A stretch of 64,000 bases of DNA. Source: Planctomycetota bacterium (GTDB lineage: Bacteria; Planctomycetota; Phycisphaerae; Tepidisphaerales; Tepidisphaeraceae). Positions 28,371-38,221 of the stretch are shown here, piece by piece. The stretch's first letter is position 1; each line of letters begins with the position of its first letter. Location: positions 1 through 64,000 of the forward strand of contig JBCDCH010000012.1 of assembly GCA_039182125.1 (NCBI GenBank), in the 5' to 3' direction. The notes beneath the pieces were generated by a model. That model did not search any database, was not told where the DNA came from, and worked only from the letters and a program-made list of their open reading frames with translations. The position numbers and the translations under genes were made by a program.

Positions 28371-29360
28371 ATGAACAACCATCGACGCATCGCTTTCGCC
28401 CTTGCGACATTGGTCATCCCGGTCATAAGTGTCGCTCATCCCGACCACGGGAACGACATAAATCCCACACTCCTTGCATCCACGCTCGAAGACGTTCCGG
28501 TTGTCTCGATCGACGTCCGCGACGGCTTTCGATACATCCGGTCCAACGGCATCCCTGCTCATGAGGTCGGTCAGTTCCCCAACGCCGCGAACCCCAACGC
28601 TATCTCGCCGCAAAGGCACATGTTCAAGATGACCACCGACCCGCAACCGGCGGAACGGCGCGCGGCGCGACGTGAGCGTGGTGGCCGGCCGTCGCGTCCG
28701 GTGCTGTTCGGCGTTGCACTCAACGGCGTGCCGTTCGACCCGGCCACCGCCGAGATCTGGCGTAACGGCACACTGGTGCGCGGCGGCCCGCCCCAACCCG
28801 GCGACGAGCGCTACGAAGCCATCGGCCCCGACGGCGGCACGCTCGGACTCGACGCCAACAACGCCCACGTCCAACCCACCGGCACCTACCACTACCACGG
28901 ACTGCCCACCGGCCTGATCGAGAAGCTTGGCGGACGCGGCAACACCATGCTGCTCATCGGCTGGGCTGCCGACGGCTATCCGATCTACGCCCCCTGGGCA
29001 CACGAAGACCCGGACGACCCGCGAAGCAACCTCGTCGACATGAAGTCCAGCTACCGGCTCAAGGAAAGTCCGCGCCCCGAAGGCGGACCGCCCGGGGACC
29101 ATGACGGCACTTTCACCAGCGACTTCGAGTACGTTGAAGGCAGCGGCGACCTTGATCGCTTCAACGGTCGCGTCGGCGTCACGCCCGAGTTCCCCGACGG
29201 CACGTTTTACTACGTGCTTACCGAGGACTTCCCGTTCATCCCGCGCGAGCATTACGGCACGCCCGACCCGTCATTCAGCAAGGAAACCGGCGGCGATCGG
29301 ATGGGCGGCCCGCCCCGTCGTGAACGTGGCAACCGCCGTCCGCCCCGTGGTGCCCGCTGA
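28371..29360 (+). CDS. Exported YHYH-domain protein
   Basis: A 329-residue secreted protein with a signal peptide (residues ~5-22). The hallmark is GTYHYHGLP with YHYH at 173-176, surrounded by the family's typical context: LFGVALNGVPFDP (~112-124), AHVQPTGTYHYHG and MLLIGWAADGYPIYAPW. YHYH proteins are found in many bacteria, often near oxidases and metal proteins, and their function is not established; the histidines suggest metal binding. The tail is rich in Gly, Pro and Arg and looks disordered. AAGGAG sits upstream of the ATG at 28371, so the earlier start at 28269 is rejected. Confidence 0.85.
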   Translation: MNNHRRIAFALATLVIPVISVAHPDHGNDINPTLLASTLEDVPVVSIDVRDGFRYIRSNGIPAHEVGQFPNAANPNAISPQRHMFKMTTDPQPAERRAARRERGGRPSRPVLFGVALNGVPFDPATAEIWRNGTLVRGGPPQPGDERYEAIGPDGGTLGLDANNAHVQPTGTYHYHGLPTGLIEKLGGRGNTMLLIGWAADGYPIYAPWAHEDPDDPRSNLVDMKSSYRLKESPRPEGGPPGDHDGTFTSDFEYVEGSGDLDRFNGRVGVTPEFPDGTFYYVLTEDFPFIPREHYGTPDPSFSKETGGDRMGGPPRRERGNRRPPRGAR

Positions 29361-29386
29361 CTTAATCCGGTGAATGCGGCCCGCCG

Positions 29387-30700
29387 TCAGCCACCGAACT
29401 TTCGCTGACACCCCATGAGCGTGAGCCGGTAAACGAGAAGCATGCCGAGCAACACGGCCACCAGCCAAACACCACGCCAGAAGATGTGATCCACGCGTTG
29501 CTCGGCGGCTTCGTTGACATCGTCGAGACGCACGCGCCAGGCTTGGCTGCCGACCAGTGCGTCGCTGTTTTGTACCACCTTGTTCAGCTCCGAGAGGGCT
29601 TGCGTGAGTTCGGTCGCAGCCGCCGTGTACTGCTCGATGCGGACCGGTTCAGGCCTGTCGAGCATGTGAGTGGCAAGTTGATCGGCGGAGTCGAGCGTCC
29701 CTTGCATCGTCGCCATCGTGCGGTTCAGGCTTGTGATCATCTCGCTGCCGTTTTCGCTGATCATGCGGACTTCGTGGAGCACCGGCTCGGCGGATTTGAG
29801 CGTCCGCTCCACCTCCGAAAGCGTGAGCCGCAGCTCCACTTGTTGACGCGTCATTTCCGCCGGCAGTTCATCCAGAGCACGCTCGGCGACATCGACCAGA
29901 CGTTCCGTGCCCACGGCCGCCTGGACGAGATCGCGGACTTCTTCTCGCGCGAGCATCTCGTCGGCCGCCGCCTGCAACTGCCAGTTCAAGAGTGTCGGCT
30001 GGCGCTTGGCGATGAAAAACGCCCGTTCACCGAGCAGGCGAAACTCATTCGCCGTGCGGTCGAGATCATTCACCGCCGAAAGCAGCCCCGAAGCCGACTT
30101 CATCTCCGCCATCATCGACGACTTGCCATGGCCACGCATGACATCCTCGAAGCGAACCATCGAGACATAGTGCGCTTCGGGGTGCTCCGTTTGCCAGTCA
30201 ACGATGGCATGGTCGAGCATCGCGAGCTGCTCGACGGGCTGAATCCGCGCGGCGAGGTCCCAGATCTCGCGACGCATCTCGTCGAACGCCAAGGCCAGAT
30301 GCATTCCCGACGGACCGAACTGTTCGACGGCCTGACGCCGCTCGCCCCACATCTGATCCTGCAACGACACCATCATGAGCATGTCGAGCATCTTGGCGTA
30401 CGGATCGTCGGTGGTGGCGATGTCGTAGATGTTGGTCGCGGCCGAAACCTTGAGCCGACTGACAGCGGCACGTGCTTCGGGTGTGGTTTGGTGCTGCGCT
30501 ACCTCGTCACAAGCGGCGGCGATGGCAGCCGTGTAGCGATCCGCGTAGGCCATGCAAGTACGATCCAGTTCGTCGAGGGTCAGCATCTTGTCGACCGCGC
30601 CCTCGACCCGGCTCGCGACCGTTGCCGACCGCCCTGAACTACGTACACCTTGCGCACACGCCAGTCCCGAGCAGAGAAAAACGATCAACAGCCACCGCAT
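29387..30700 (-). CDS. Unrecognised exported protein with long helices and a C-terminal membrane anchor
   Basis: I do not recognise this protein. It has ~437 residues from the ATG at 30700 (TTG and GTG lie just upstream in frame, so the start is uncertain). A signal peptide (RWLLIVFLCSGLACA) is followed by a mostly helical, Glu/Arg-rich region. Residues ~290-385 contain heptad-like stretches (VELRLTLSEVERTLKSAEPVLHEV, ITSLNRTMATMQGTLDSADQLA) reminiscent of methyl-accepting or apolipoprotein-like coiled coils. A single membrane helix (GVWLVAVLLGMLLVYRLTLM) and a short basic tail close it. It would sit in the inner membrane with a periplasmic helical domain. It follows xdhB at a 27-base distance on the same strand only in the upstream sense, so a functional link to purine breakdown is doubtful. 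Confidence 0.6.
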   Translation of the reverse strand: MRWLLIVFLCSGLACAQGVRSSGRSATVASRVEGAVDKMLTLDELDRTCMAYADRYTAAIAAACDEVAQHQTTPEARAAVSRLKVSAATNIYDIATTDDPYAKMLDMLMMVSLQDQMWGERRQAVEQFGPSGMHLALAFDEMRREIWDLAARIQPVEQLAMLDHAIVDWQTEHPEAHYVSMVRFEDVMRGHGKSSMMAEMKSASGLLSAVNDLDRTANEFRLLGERAFFIAKRQPTLLNWQLQAAADEMLAREEVRDLVQAAVGTERLVDVAERALDELPAEMTRQQVELRLTLSEVERTLKSAEPVLHEVRMISENGSEMITSLNRTMATMQGTLDSADQLATHMLDRPEPVRIEQYTAAATELTQALSELNKVVQNSDALVGSQAWRVRLDDVNEAAEQRVDHIFWRGVWLVAVLLGMLLVYRLTLMGCQRKFGG

Positions 30701-30727
30701 CACCAAGCTGTAGCGAGAGTCGGGCTG

Positions 30728-33046
30728 TCACGCATCGGCCAAACGGCTTACATCGTGCTCGGCGAGCGCGAGCAAGAGACGTTCACCCGTTGCAGGCAGG
30801 TCGATCCGTGCATTGCTACCGGTCGACGCGATAGCATCCTTCGCCGCGAGCCAGACGCTGAGCCCGAGCAACAACGGCGGCTCGCCGACCGCCTTGCTCC
30901 GCCGCAGCGACACGACGTTATTCGGGTTGTCGAGGAAGCGCACGTTGAGCTCCATCGGCACGTCGCTGATCGCGGGGATCTTGTACGTCGTCGGCGAGTA
31001 GCTCTTGAGCGAGCCGTCGGTGCCGTAGACGAGCTGCTCGGTCGTACACCAACCCATGCCCTGCACGAAGCCGCCGATGACCTGGCCGCGGTCGATGCCG
31101 GGGTTGATGCTCTCGCCGACGTCCATGATCAGGTCGACGCGGTCGACGACCATCTCGCCGGTTAAGCGGTCGATGGTGACCTCGCTGGCGGCAACGCCGT
31201 TGGTGAAGTAGAGGAACGGATGGCCCTTGCCGGTCTCGCGGTTGAAGTCAACGCCGGGCGTGGCGTAGAACCCACGCTCGCCGAGGCTGATGCGTTGCTC
31301 GTAGGCGGCGCGGGCCACATCACCAAATGCAATGCGGCTGTCGGGGCGGCGGGAGTCGATGGCGTGGCCATCGGCGAAGGCGATCGCAGCGGGTTCGGCG
31401 GCGAACCCGTCGTCGGCCTCAGCGAACATCGCTGCGGCGACCGGCTGCAGTCGTTCCCGTAACCGGACACACGCATCCGTCGCCGCGGCACCGTTCAGGT
31501 CCGTTCCCGCACTCGCCGCAGTCGGCGACGTGTTGTTGTTCTTGTCCGTGCTCGTCGCGGTCACCAACACATCGTCGAACGACACGCCGAGTTCATCGGC
31601 AACGATCTGCCGGATGCGCGTGTTGACGCCCTGACCCATCTCGGTCGCGCCGGTGCTGACGATCACGCTGCCGTCGAGGTAGATGTTGACCAGCGCGTTG
31701 GCCTGGTTGAGCGTGCGACGGGTGAACGAGATGCCGAACTTCACCGGCGAGACGGCCAAGCCCTTCACGTGCGTCGGCGACTCGGCGTTGAACCGCTCGA
31801 TCTCGGCCCTGCGGGCGTCGTAGTCGGACTCAGCACGAACGGCGTCGAACAGCTCGGGCAGGACGTTGTTCTGAACGAACATGCCGTAGGGCGTGACGTT
31901 GCGATCGCCTCTGTAAACATTGGCGTTTCGCACGTCGAGCGCGTCGATGCCGAGGTGGCGGGCGATGTCGTGGAGGATGTGCTCGGTCGACGCGACACCC
32001 TGCGGCCCGCCGAAGCCACGGAAGGCCGTGTTGCTCGGCAGGTTGGTCCGACACAGCCGACCGACCACACGCATGTTCGGCAGGTAGTACGCGTTGTCGG
32101 TGTGCAGCATCGCCCGCTCCAGCACGGCAAGCGAGAGGTCCGTGCTACAGCCGGCGTTGGCGAATAGCTCCACATCGAGCGCGGTGATCCGGCCGTCATC
32201 GGTGAAGCCGACGCGGTAGTTCGACTTGAACGGATGACGCTTGCCGGTGTAGCGCATGTCGTCGTCCTTGCCGTAGACGAAGCGAACGGGCTTGCCGGTT
32301 TGCCGCGCGAGCAGTGCCGCCATCATCGCCGGCGGCGCGGCCTGCGTCTCCTTCCCGCCGAACGCCCCGCCCATCCGCTTGCACGTGCAGACGACGTGAT
32401 TGAACGGGATGCCCAGCACCTCGGCGACGAGCATCTGCACCTCGGTCGTGTGCTGGGTCGAGGAGTGGATGTGCATCTGCCGTTGCTCGCCGGGGACGGC
32501 GAGGCAGGCCTGGCTTTCGAGATAGAACTGCTCTTGGCCGCCGATGTCGACGGTGCCTTCGAGGACGTGGCCGGCCTCGGCGAACCCAGCGTCGAGGTCG
32601 CCGCACTGGATGGTGCGCGGCTCGCTCAACCAGCTCTTGGCGGCAATGGCTTCGTCGATCGTCAGGATCGGATCCTCTGCGTCGACCTCCACAATCGCCG
32701 CTGCCACGGCGGCTTCCAGCGCGTCTTGCGTCTCCGCGGCGATCAGCGCGAGGGGTTGCCCGAGAAATGAAATCTCGTCCCGCACGATCAGCCATTCGTC
32801 ATGCAGCACCGGCCCGAACGCAGCCATCTCTGGCAGGTCGACGGCGGTCAGCACCGCGACGACGCCGGGCGTGTTCCGGGCGGCGGTGACGTCCAGTTTG
32901 CATATCGTGCCCTTGGCCACCGGGGCTGGCAGGATGCCGGCGATCAACTCGCCAGCCAACGGTGCCGCGTCATCGATGAACTGCGACTTGCCCGTGACGT
33001 GCGTCACCGCCGAGTCATGCGCGATGTCCTTACCGACGGCCGGCAT
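30728..33046 (-). CDS. xdhB: Xanthine dehydrogenase molybdenum subunit
   Basis: A 772-residue molybdopterin-binding subunit. CKRMGGAFGGKETQAAP (~205-221) and TAFRGFGGPQGV (~305-316) line the cofactor pocket; the Arg in FRGFGG matches the purine-binding arginine. Near the C-terminus SKAVGEPPLLLGLSVW holds the catalytic Glu of AVGEPP. Length and motifs match the XdhB type of Rhodobacter. It oxidises hypoxanthine and xanthine to urate in the cytoplasm together with XdhA. The stop of xdhA and the start of xdhB overlap by one base (TGATG). The chaperone gene xdhC is nearby on the other strand. Confidence 0.95.
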   Translation of the reverse strand: MPAVGKDIAHDSAVTHVTGKSQFIDDAAPLAGELIAGILPAPVAKGTICKLDVTAARNTPGVVAVLTAVDLPEMAAFGPVLHDEWLIVRDEISFLGQPLALIAAETQDALEAAVAAAIVEVDAEDPILTIDEAIAAKSWLSEPRTIQCGDLDAGFAEAGHVLEGTVDIGGQEQFYLESQACLAVPGEQRQMHIHSSTQHTTEVQMLVAEVLGIPFNHVVCTCKRMGGAFGGKETQAAPPAMMAALLARQTGKPVRFVYGKDDDMRYTGKRHPFKSNYRVGFTDDGRITALDVELFANAGCSTDLSLAVLERAMLHTDNAYYLPNMRVVGRLCRTNLPSNTAFRGFGGPQGVASTEHILHDIARHLGIDALDVRNANVYRGDRNVTPYGMFVQNNVLPELFDAVRAESDYDARRAEIERFNAESPTHVKGLAVSPVKFGISFTRRTLNQANALVNIYLDGSVIVSTGATEMGQGVNTRIRQIVADELGVSFDDVLVTATSTDKNNNTSPTAASAGTDLNGAAATDACVRLRERLQPVAAAMFAEADDGFAAEPAAIAFADGHAIDSRRPDSRIAFGDVARAAYEQRISLGERGFYATPGVDFNRETGKGHPFLYFTNGVAASEVTIDRLTGEMVVDRVDLIMDVGESINPGIDRGQVIGGFVQGMGWCTTEQLVYGTDGSLKSYSPTTYKIPAISDVPMELNVRFLDNPNNVVSLRRSKAVGEPPLLLGLSVWLAAKDAIASTGSNARIDLPATGERLLLALAEHDVSRLADA

Positions 33047-34461
33047 CAGGCGTACTCCTTCGCGAGCGGCAGGTCGTGGAAGAGTTTGCTGAACATGCGC
33101 TGAACGACGGTGCGGCGGTAGGTCTCGCTGCCGCGGACGTCGGTCATCGGCGTGACTTCGTCGCGGGCCACCTCGCCGGCGGCTTCGAAGGTCTCGAGCG
33201 TCGCCGACTTGCCGATCAGTGCGGCCTCGGTCTCCCGCAGCCGCAGGATCGTCGGCCCGACGCCGCCGAAGGCGATGCGGATGTCGTCGATCGTGTCGCC
33301 GTCGAGCGTGATGCGAAACGCCGCGGAAACACTGGAGATATCGAGGTCCTTGCGACGCGAGACCTTGTAGCAGCGGAGCGTTTGATCGGCGGTGAGCAAC
33401 GGAATGCGGACGGCGGTGACGAGTTCGCCGGGCCGTAGATCGCAGACGCGATAGTCGGTGTGGAAGTCCTCGACCGAAACGCTGCGACGGCCGGTCGGTC
33501 CGGCGATTTCGACGATCGCTTCGAGCGCGACCAGCGGCCCGGCGGTGTCGCCGATGGGCGAGGCGGTGACGAGGTTCCCCGCAAGCGTCGCCCCGTTCTT
33601 GATCGGCGGCGAGCCGAACCAGGCGAGGTACTCGCTGAAGTTGGGCAGGTGCTCGGCGGTGATGAGTTCGAGTTCGGTCAACGTTGCTGCGGCCCCGACG
33701 ACAAGTTGGTTACCCTCGACAGAGATGCCACCCAGTTCGTCGATGCCCGCGATGCTCAGCGCGGTCTTCACCCGCTGATACCGCTTGTTTTCGAGGACGC
33801 CCCAATCGGTGCCGCCAGCGATGATCGTCGCATCGTCGTGCTCGGCGAGGAAGGCAGTCGCGTCCTCGATGGTCGTTGGTTTGCAAGCACGGCGGCTGCC
33901 ATCGGTCAGGTCGAAGCCGTCCGTCGGCAATGCGTCGACCACCGCATCGGGCGGGTACATCTCGTCGAGCGTTCGCAGCTGCTCCCGATCGACGGCCATC
34001 CCCGCTCGCACGATTGAGTCGTACCCTGTGCATCGGCAGAGGTTGCCGACCAAGCCACGCCTCAGCGCGTGTGCATCGCACGGCTGCCGCAGCGTGTCGG
34101 TCATCGCCACGACAAAGCCCGGCGTGCAGAAGCCGCACTGCGTGCCCTGGCATTTGACCAGAGCGTCCTGAATCGGACTGAGTTCATCGCCGGGCGTGAG
34201 GCCTTCGACGGTGACGATGTGCGTCGCGTCGAGTTGCAGCATCAACGCGATACAGGACGTCACCGTCGTGTACCGCATCTCGCCATCGACCGGCCGGCCG
34301 ATGAACACACTGCACGACCCACAGTCCCCCTCGGCACAAACAACCTTCGTCCCCGGCAGCCCGCGTCGTTTGCGGAGGAACGTCGCCAGCGGCAGGAACA
34401 CGTCAGCCCCGCGCACCTCGACGGGTCGGCCGTTGATCATGAGTCGGAGGTGGTCACGCAT
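33046..34461 (-). CDS. xdhA: Xanthine dehydrogenase iron-sulfur/FAD subunit
   Basis: A 471-residue subunit. The N-terminal [2Fe-2S] domain has C42, C47 and C50 in VCAEGDCGSCSVFIG. The second cluster domain has CQGTQCGFCTPGFV and LVGNLCRCTGYD. From ~190 an FAD-binding domain of the CoxM/XdhA type follows (DATIIAGGTDWGVLENKR, PIKNGATLAGNLVTASPIGD). It passes electrons from the molybdenum site to NAD. I prefer the ATG at 34461, eight bases inside the end of the guanine deaminase gene, over a TTG at 34470. The whole layout matches two-subunit bacterial XDH. Confidence 0.95.
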   Translation of the reverse strand: MRDHLRLMINGRPVEVRGADVFLPLATFLRKRRGLPGTKVVCAEGDCGSCSVFIGRPVDGEMRYTTVTSCIALMLQLDATHIVTVEGLTPGDELSPIQDALVKCQGTQCGFCTPGFVVAMTDTLRQPCDAHALRRGLVGNLCRCTGYDSIVRAGMAVDREQLRTLDEMYPPDAVVDALPTDGFDLTDGSRRACKPTTIEDATAFLAEHDDATIIAGGTDWGVLENKRYQRVKTALSIAGIDELGGISVEGNQLVVGAAATLTELELITAEHLPNFSEYLAWFGSPPIKNGATLAGNLVTASPIGDTAGPLVALEAIVEIAGPTGRRSVSVEDFHTDYRVCDLRPGELVTAVRIPLLTADQTLRCYKVSRRKDLDISSVSAAFRITLDGDTIDDIRIAFGGVGPTILRLRETEAALIGKSATLETFEAAGEVARDEVTPMTDVRGSETYRRTVVQRMFSKLFHDLPLAKEYA

Positions 34462-35689
34462 CTCGGTCAAACTTCGTTTCTCCGTTGATCGTCACGCGGT
34501 TAACCGTCGAGGCCGGGTCATCCATGTCGGCTGGCAAAAGCGAACTGATCACCGAGTCGGTGTCAGCACCGGAGCCCGCGACCTCGATGAACGACATCGG
34601 GCGCCCGACCTCCAGTCGCCCCACGCCATCGACCAATCCTAACAAGTCGGCCGGGGCGCGTGTTGCACGAAACAGCGCTTCCGCATGGTTCGCATGTGGC
34701 GAGTCGTGGACGGTCAAGAACCGTTTCATTTCCGCCAACATCGACACAGTCGGCGAGGCACCGACGTCGGTCGCGATGGCGTACGGCAAGCCGCGGCGTT
34801 TCACTTCGTCCAGCGGCATCACGTTGCTACCGAGCTTGAGGTTGCTTGTGGGACAGTGGGCGATCGTGCTGCCGGTGTCGGTGAGGATGCCCCACTCGGG
34901 CTCGGTCATCTCGATGCAATGCGCAACGATGCAGTCGTGCTCCAGCAGGCCGTCACGGCGGTAGACGTCGGTGTAGCTGTCGGCGTCGGGGTACAGCTCG
35001 CGCTCGACGAACTGCTTTTCGGCGACCTGTTCGTTGAGGTGCGTCTGCGTGCGGAGGCCGAAGCGTTCGGCGAGGGCAGCGCCGCGGCGGCGCAGGTCGC
35101 TGCTCGTCGCGACGGCGAAGCGGTCGGTGATGATGAGCCGGCGACCGAAACGCTTGGCGATGCGCTCGACATCGGCGTCGAGGTTGGCCTCGTCAGTGCG
35201 CAGATCCTCCGGGCAGTTCTGATTCATCAGCACCAGGCCGACGCTCCACGTCTCGGGCAGAATCTCCAGTGCGACCTCCGTCGCAGCGGCGGACGAGGTC
35301 ATGTAAGCCGCGCCGCCGACGACGCCATGGGCGAGCGTGTCGGCGAGAAACTCGCGCGTGACCGCCTCGGTGACGGCGCGGTCGTTGCAATTGATCTCCG
35401 CTGGAAAGACGTTTTTCTTCAACCCGGCGAGCAACTGACCCTCCGGTGCGTCGGCCGGCACGCCCTTTACGAAGTCGCCACGGATCGGGTGCTGGGGGAT
35501 GTGGATATGGATGTCGAGCAGTGGCGGGAGCATGACGCCGTTGCTGCTTCGGTGCGGGACGTCAATGGGAGGGCCGACGTGGGTAAGCCGGCCGTGTTCG
35601 TCGGCGACGAGCATGCCGTCGGCGTAAAAGGTGACGGTGCCGTCGGCTTCGGGGACAAGCAGCGGGCCGCGAACGGCTTCAGGGTTCAT
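34454..35689 (-). CDS. guaD: Guanine deaminase
   Basis: A 411-residue amidohydrolase. LPPLLDIHIHIPQHPIRGD gives the metal-binding His61 and His63; the PQHP continuation is characteristic of guanine deaminases. Further ligands are likely in LRTQTHLNEQ (His), AHCIEMTEPE (His) and ATDVGASPTVSML (Asp). It converts guanine to xanthine, feeding xanthine dehydrogenase directly downstream. The ATG at 35689 overlaps the allantoinase stop (ATGA). A cytosine-deaminase-like activity is a less likely alternative given the neighbours. Confidence 0.9.
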   Translation of the reverse strand: MNPEAVRGPLLVPEADGTVTFYADGMLVADEHGRLTHVGPPIDVPHRSSNGVMLPPLLDIHIHIPQHPIRGDFVKGVPADAPEGQLLAGLKKNVFPAEINCNDRAVTEAVTREFLADTLAHGVVGGAAYMTSSAAATEVALEILPETWSVGLVLMNQNCPEDLRTDEANLDADVERIAKRFGRRLIITDRFAVATSSDLRRRGAALAERFGLRTQTHLNEQVAEKQFVERELYPDADSYTDVYRRDGLLEHDCIVAHCIEMTEPEWGILTDTGSTIAHCPTSNLKLGSNVMPLDEVKRRGLPYAIATDVGASPTVSMLAEMKRFLTVHDSPHANHAEALFRATRAPADLLGLVDGVGRLEVGRPMSFIEVAGSGADTDSVISSLLPADMDDPASTVNRVTINGETKFDRDA

Positions 35690-37020
35690 GACAACCTCCA
35701 CGGTGTAAGCAGCTTGCCGCACGGGTCGGCGATGATGTTGCCGTCGAGATACATGGTGACGCCACGGAGGATCGTGCGGCGGGTGAGTCCTGCGAACGTG
35801 CGGTCGACGTAGGGGTTGGCACGATGCCGGTCGAGCAACATTCCGGCCGTGAGTTCGTACGGCTCGGACAGGTCAACTAGCGCAAGGTCGGCGTCGAAAC
35901 CATCAGCGATTTGGCCTTTGTTTTCAATGCGAAAGCGGTCGGCAACGTTGGCCGCGGTAAGGTTCGCAATGGCGTCGAGCTTGAGCGCCGGCTCGCCGCT
36001 GAGCAACACCGATCGCGTCGATTGCACGCCGGCGATCCCACCCCACACCTTGAACGGATCGTCGGCGTCTTTCATGGCCGGCGGACAGGGCGAATGGTCA
36101 GAAGCGACGAACGCGAAACGATCGCCGCCGAGGTCCTCCCAAAGCTGGGCGGCCGCGTCGGCGTTACGCAGCGGCGGTGCGCACTTGAGCGATGCACCGC
36201 GCTCGACCAGATCGTCCTCGGTGAACGCGAGGTAGTGCGGGCAGGTTTCGCAAGTGACATCGACGCCATCGGCGCGCGCTTGCTGCACCAACTCGATGGC
36301 ATATGGCACGCTCACATGCACGATGTGCAGCCGGCAGCCGGTGTCCTTCGCAAGCGCGAGCGCTTCCTGTACCGCGACCACTTCCAGCAGTGGTGGACGG
36401 CTTTTCAAATAGGTTTCCCAATCGCGTTGCGGTGCCGCATCCGCGCGCTCACGCAGCGCGACCGCCGTCTCCTGCCGTTCGGCGTGGACCGCGACGAGCG
36501 CGTCGTGTTCGGCGGCGATCTCCATTCCTTTCCGCAGGGTGTCAAGATCGGCGTAGGCGAAGTCATCGATGCCAGTGTCGCACATGAACGCCTTGAAGCC
36601 GACGACGCCGCGCTCGATCAAGGCGGGCATGTTGTCGAGATTGTTCGGCGTGAGCCCGCCCCAGAGGCCGAAGTCTGCGACGCTCTTCTCCGCGGCCAGT
36701 GCGGCTTTTGCGTCAAACGCATCGACGTCGAGCACCGGCGTGGAGTTGAGCGGCATGTCGAAGAACACCGTCCCCCCGCCAGCTGTCAGCGCCGCGCTAC
36801 CGGTAGCGAAGCCTTCCCATTCCGTGCGCCCTGGCTCGTTGAAGTGGACGTGCGGGTCGATCAGTCCGGGGAAGACATGGAGTCCGGTCGCGTCGATCTC
36901 ATCACGCGCATCGGCCGAGTCGAAGCCAACGATACGACCGCCGTCGATCGCGAGATCGGCCTCGCGCACGCCGGTTGGCGTGACGAGTTGGCCGCCGCGA
37001 ATGAGCAAATCGATTGGCAT
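35686..37020 (-). CDS. allB: Allantoinase
   Basis: A 444-residue cyclic amidohydrolase. FPGLIDPHVHFNEPGRTEWEG (~50-70) holds His57 and His59 and is the classic AllB signature. Lys143 in VGFKAFMCDTG is the carbamylated metal-bridging lysine. Other ligands are likely in VHAERQE, LHIVHVS and ASDHSPCPP. It opens the allantoin ring to allantoate in the cytoplasm. The start overlaps the HIU hydrolase stop by one base (TGATG). Dihydropyrimidinase is a relative, but the NEPGRTEWEGF motif and the urate genes upstream favour allantoinase. Confidence 0.94.
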   Translation of the reverse strand: MPIDLLIRGGQLVTPTGVREADLAIDGGRIVGFDSADARDEIDATGLHVFPGLIDPHVHFNEPGRTEWEGFATGSAALTAGGGTVFFDMPLNSTPVLDVDAFDAKAALAAEKSVADFGLWGGLTPNNLDNMPALIERGVVGFKAFMCDTGIDDFAYADLDTLRKGMEIAAEHDALVAVHAERQETAVALRERADAAPQRDWETYLKSRPPLLEVVAVQEALALAKDTGCRLHIVHVSVPYAIELVQQARADGVDVTCETCPHYLAFTEDDLVERGASLKCAPPLRNADAAAQLWEDLGGDRFAFVASDHSPCPPAMKDADDPFKVWGGIAGVQSTRSVLLSGEPALKLDAIANLTAANVADRFRIENKGQIADGFDADLALVDLSEPYELTAGMLLDRHRANPYVDRTFAGLTRRTILRGVTMYLDGNIIADPCGKLLTPWRLS

Positions 37021-37367
37021 CAGCTACCCCGGTAAGTCGAATACGACCACGGCGACACCAGCAGCGGCACATGGTAGTGAGCATCGGGATCGTCCACGAC
37101 AAACAGGATCGGCACGCGGTCGAGAAAACGTCCCGCGTCGGCATGGCCGCGGCTACGAAAATAGTCGGCGACGTGAAACAACAGCCGATACGTTCCCGGT
37201 CCAAGCTGGGTCAACAGCGGACCATCGGCGCGGCCGTCGTCGTTGAGCGTCACGTCGGCGAGCCGCTCGCGCTCGCTGCCGCCGACGCGTTCAAGCGTCA
37301 CACGCATGCCGGGTGCCGGCGTGCCGTGGGCGGTGTCGAGGACGTGGGTGGTGAGCTTGCCGGGCAT
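37020..37367 (-). CDS. pucM: 5-hydroxyisourate hydrolase (transthyretin-like)
   Basis: A 115-residue transthyretin-related protein. His8 in [11 protein letters not shown], an Arg in the central strands and the C-terminal YRGS (112-115) are the active-site signature of 5-hydroxyisourate hydrolases. The C-terminus is the family's defining tetrapeptide. It converts 5-hydroxyisourate, the product of uricase, to OHCU. The ATG at 37367 is chosen because the conserved domain begins there; the gene starts two bases after uricase ends. Confidence 0.95.
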   Translation of the reverse strand: MPGKLTTHVLDTAHGTPAPGMRVTLERVGGSERERLADVTLNDDGRADGPLLTQLGPGTYRLLFHVADYFRSRGHADAGRFLDRVPILFVVDDPDAHYHVPLLVSPWSYSTYRGS

Positions 37368-37369
37368 GG

Positions 37370-38221
37370 TCAATCCCCCCGCGTCACGGTGCCGGTGATC
37401 AGGCCATATGGCTCGTCGGTCGCCATGAAAATCTCGTTGTCGTTGGTCAGACCGAACGGATCGAGGTTCATCGGAATGCGGTGCTGATTGGGCATCTCGA
37501 GGCCGATCTCCTCGATCGCCGGGCACGCGTCGAGCACATCGCGGCCCATCTGCAGCAGCGTCTGCTGCACCGCGAGGCTGTGGTGGCCAGCGAATACTTT
37601 CAGTAAAGCCCGCTTGGCGTTTTCGTACGTCGTGCCGAACTCGACGTGATGGTCGGCGATCCGCCAGGTCGCGTCGACGGTCGTGGCGAAGATGCGATCG
37701 TGGGCGTCGGCAAGGGTGCGGTAGCGATCGTCGACGAACGTGTGAAACTCCGACGCTGTGGTCTTGAGCACGAGCAGGCCAGCGACGCCGCCCATGACGA
37801 TCGGGTCGCCCCCTGTTTCGTCATCGCCGCTGAGCACAACGGTGCAGGTGCGCGTGTCGCTGCCGCCGTTGGTGAAGGCGTGATCGTGATCGTCGATGCG
37901 TGTCCAGTTGGACTGCTCGATCGACACCGTTGCGTCGGTGACCTGGTCGTAGGTGTCGACGAAGTGACGAGCGAGGATGATCGCGAACGCCTCGGGCTCG
38001 GTGAAGTCGTGTTCCTTGGCGAGGACGTAGACGGTGTTCTTGATCGAGTCGGTCGCGACGACGGCGCTGTTGTCGCCGGTCTCGTAGCTGGCGTCGAACG
38101 CGCCCTCCAGGCTGACCTCGACGGCGAACTCGAGCAGGTCGTGACGCGACCCGTTGCGGATCACCTTGGTCATGCGGACCCGGCTCTTGCCGTAGCTGTT
38201 GCTCGTGAGTTGGTGCGGCAT
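37370..38221 (-). CDS. pucL: Urate oxidase (uricase)
   Basis: A 283-residue cofactor-free uricase with two tunnelling-fold repeats. [12 protein letters not shown] (~9-20) contains the catalytic Lys12; [16 protein letters not shown] contains the Thr of the catalytic dyad and the urate-binding Asp. The second half has [28 protein letters not shown] and [11 protein letters not shown], where the His and Asn contact substrate and oxygen. It oxidises urate to 5-hydroxyisourate with release of hydrogen peroxide. No catalase gene lies in this cluster. Its start overlaps the previous stop by one base; a GTG three bases upstream is an alternative. Confidence 0.95.
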   Translation of the reverse strand: MPHQLTSNSYGKSRVRMTKVIRNGSRHDLLEFAVEVSLEGAFDASYETGDNSAVVATDSIKNTVYVLAKEHDFTEPEAFAIILARHFVDTYDQVTDATVSIEQSNWTRIDDHDHAFTNGGSDTRTCTVVLSGDDETGGDPIVMGGVAGLLVLKTTASEFHTFVDDRYRTLADAHDRIFATTVDATWRIADHHVEFGTTYENAKRALLKVFAGHHSLAVQQTLLQMGRDVLDACPAIEEIGLEMPNQHRIPMNLDPFGLTNDNEIFMATDEPYGLITGTVTRGD

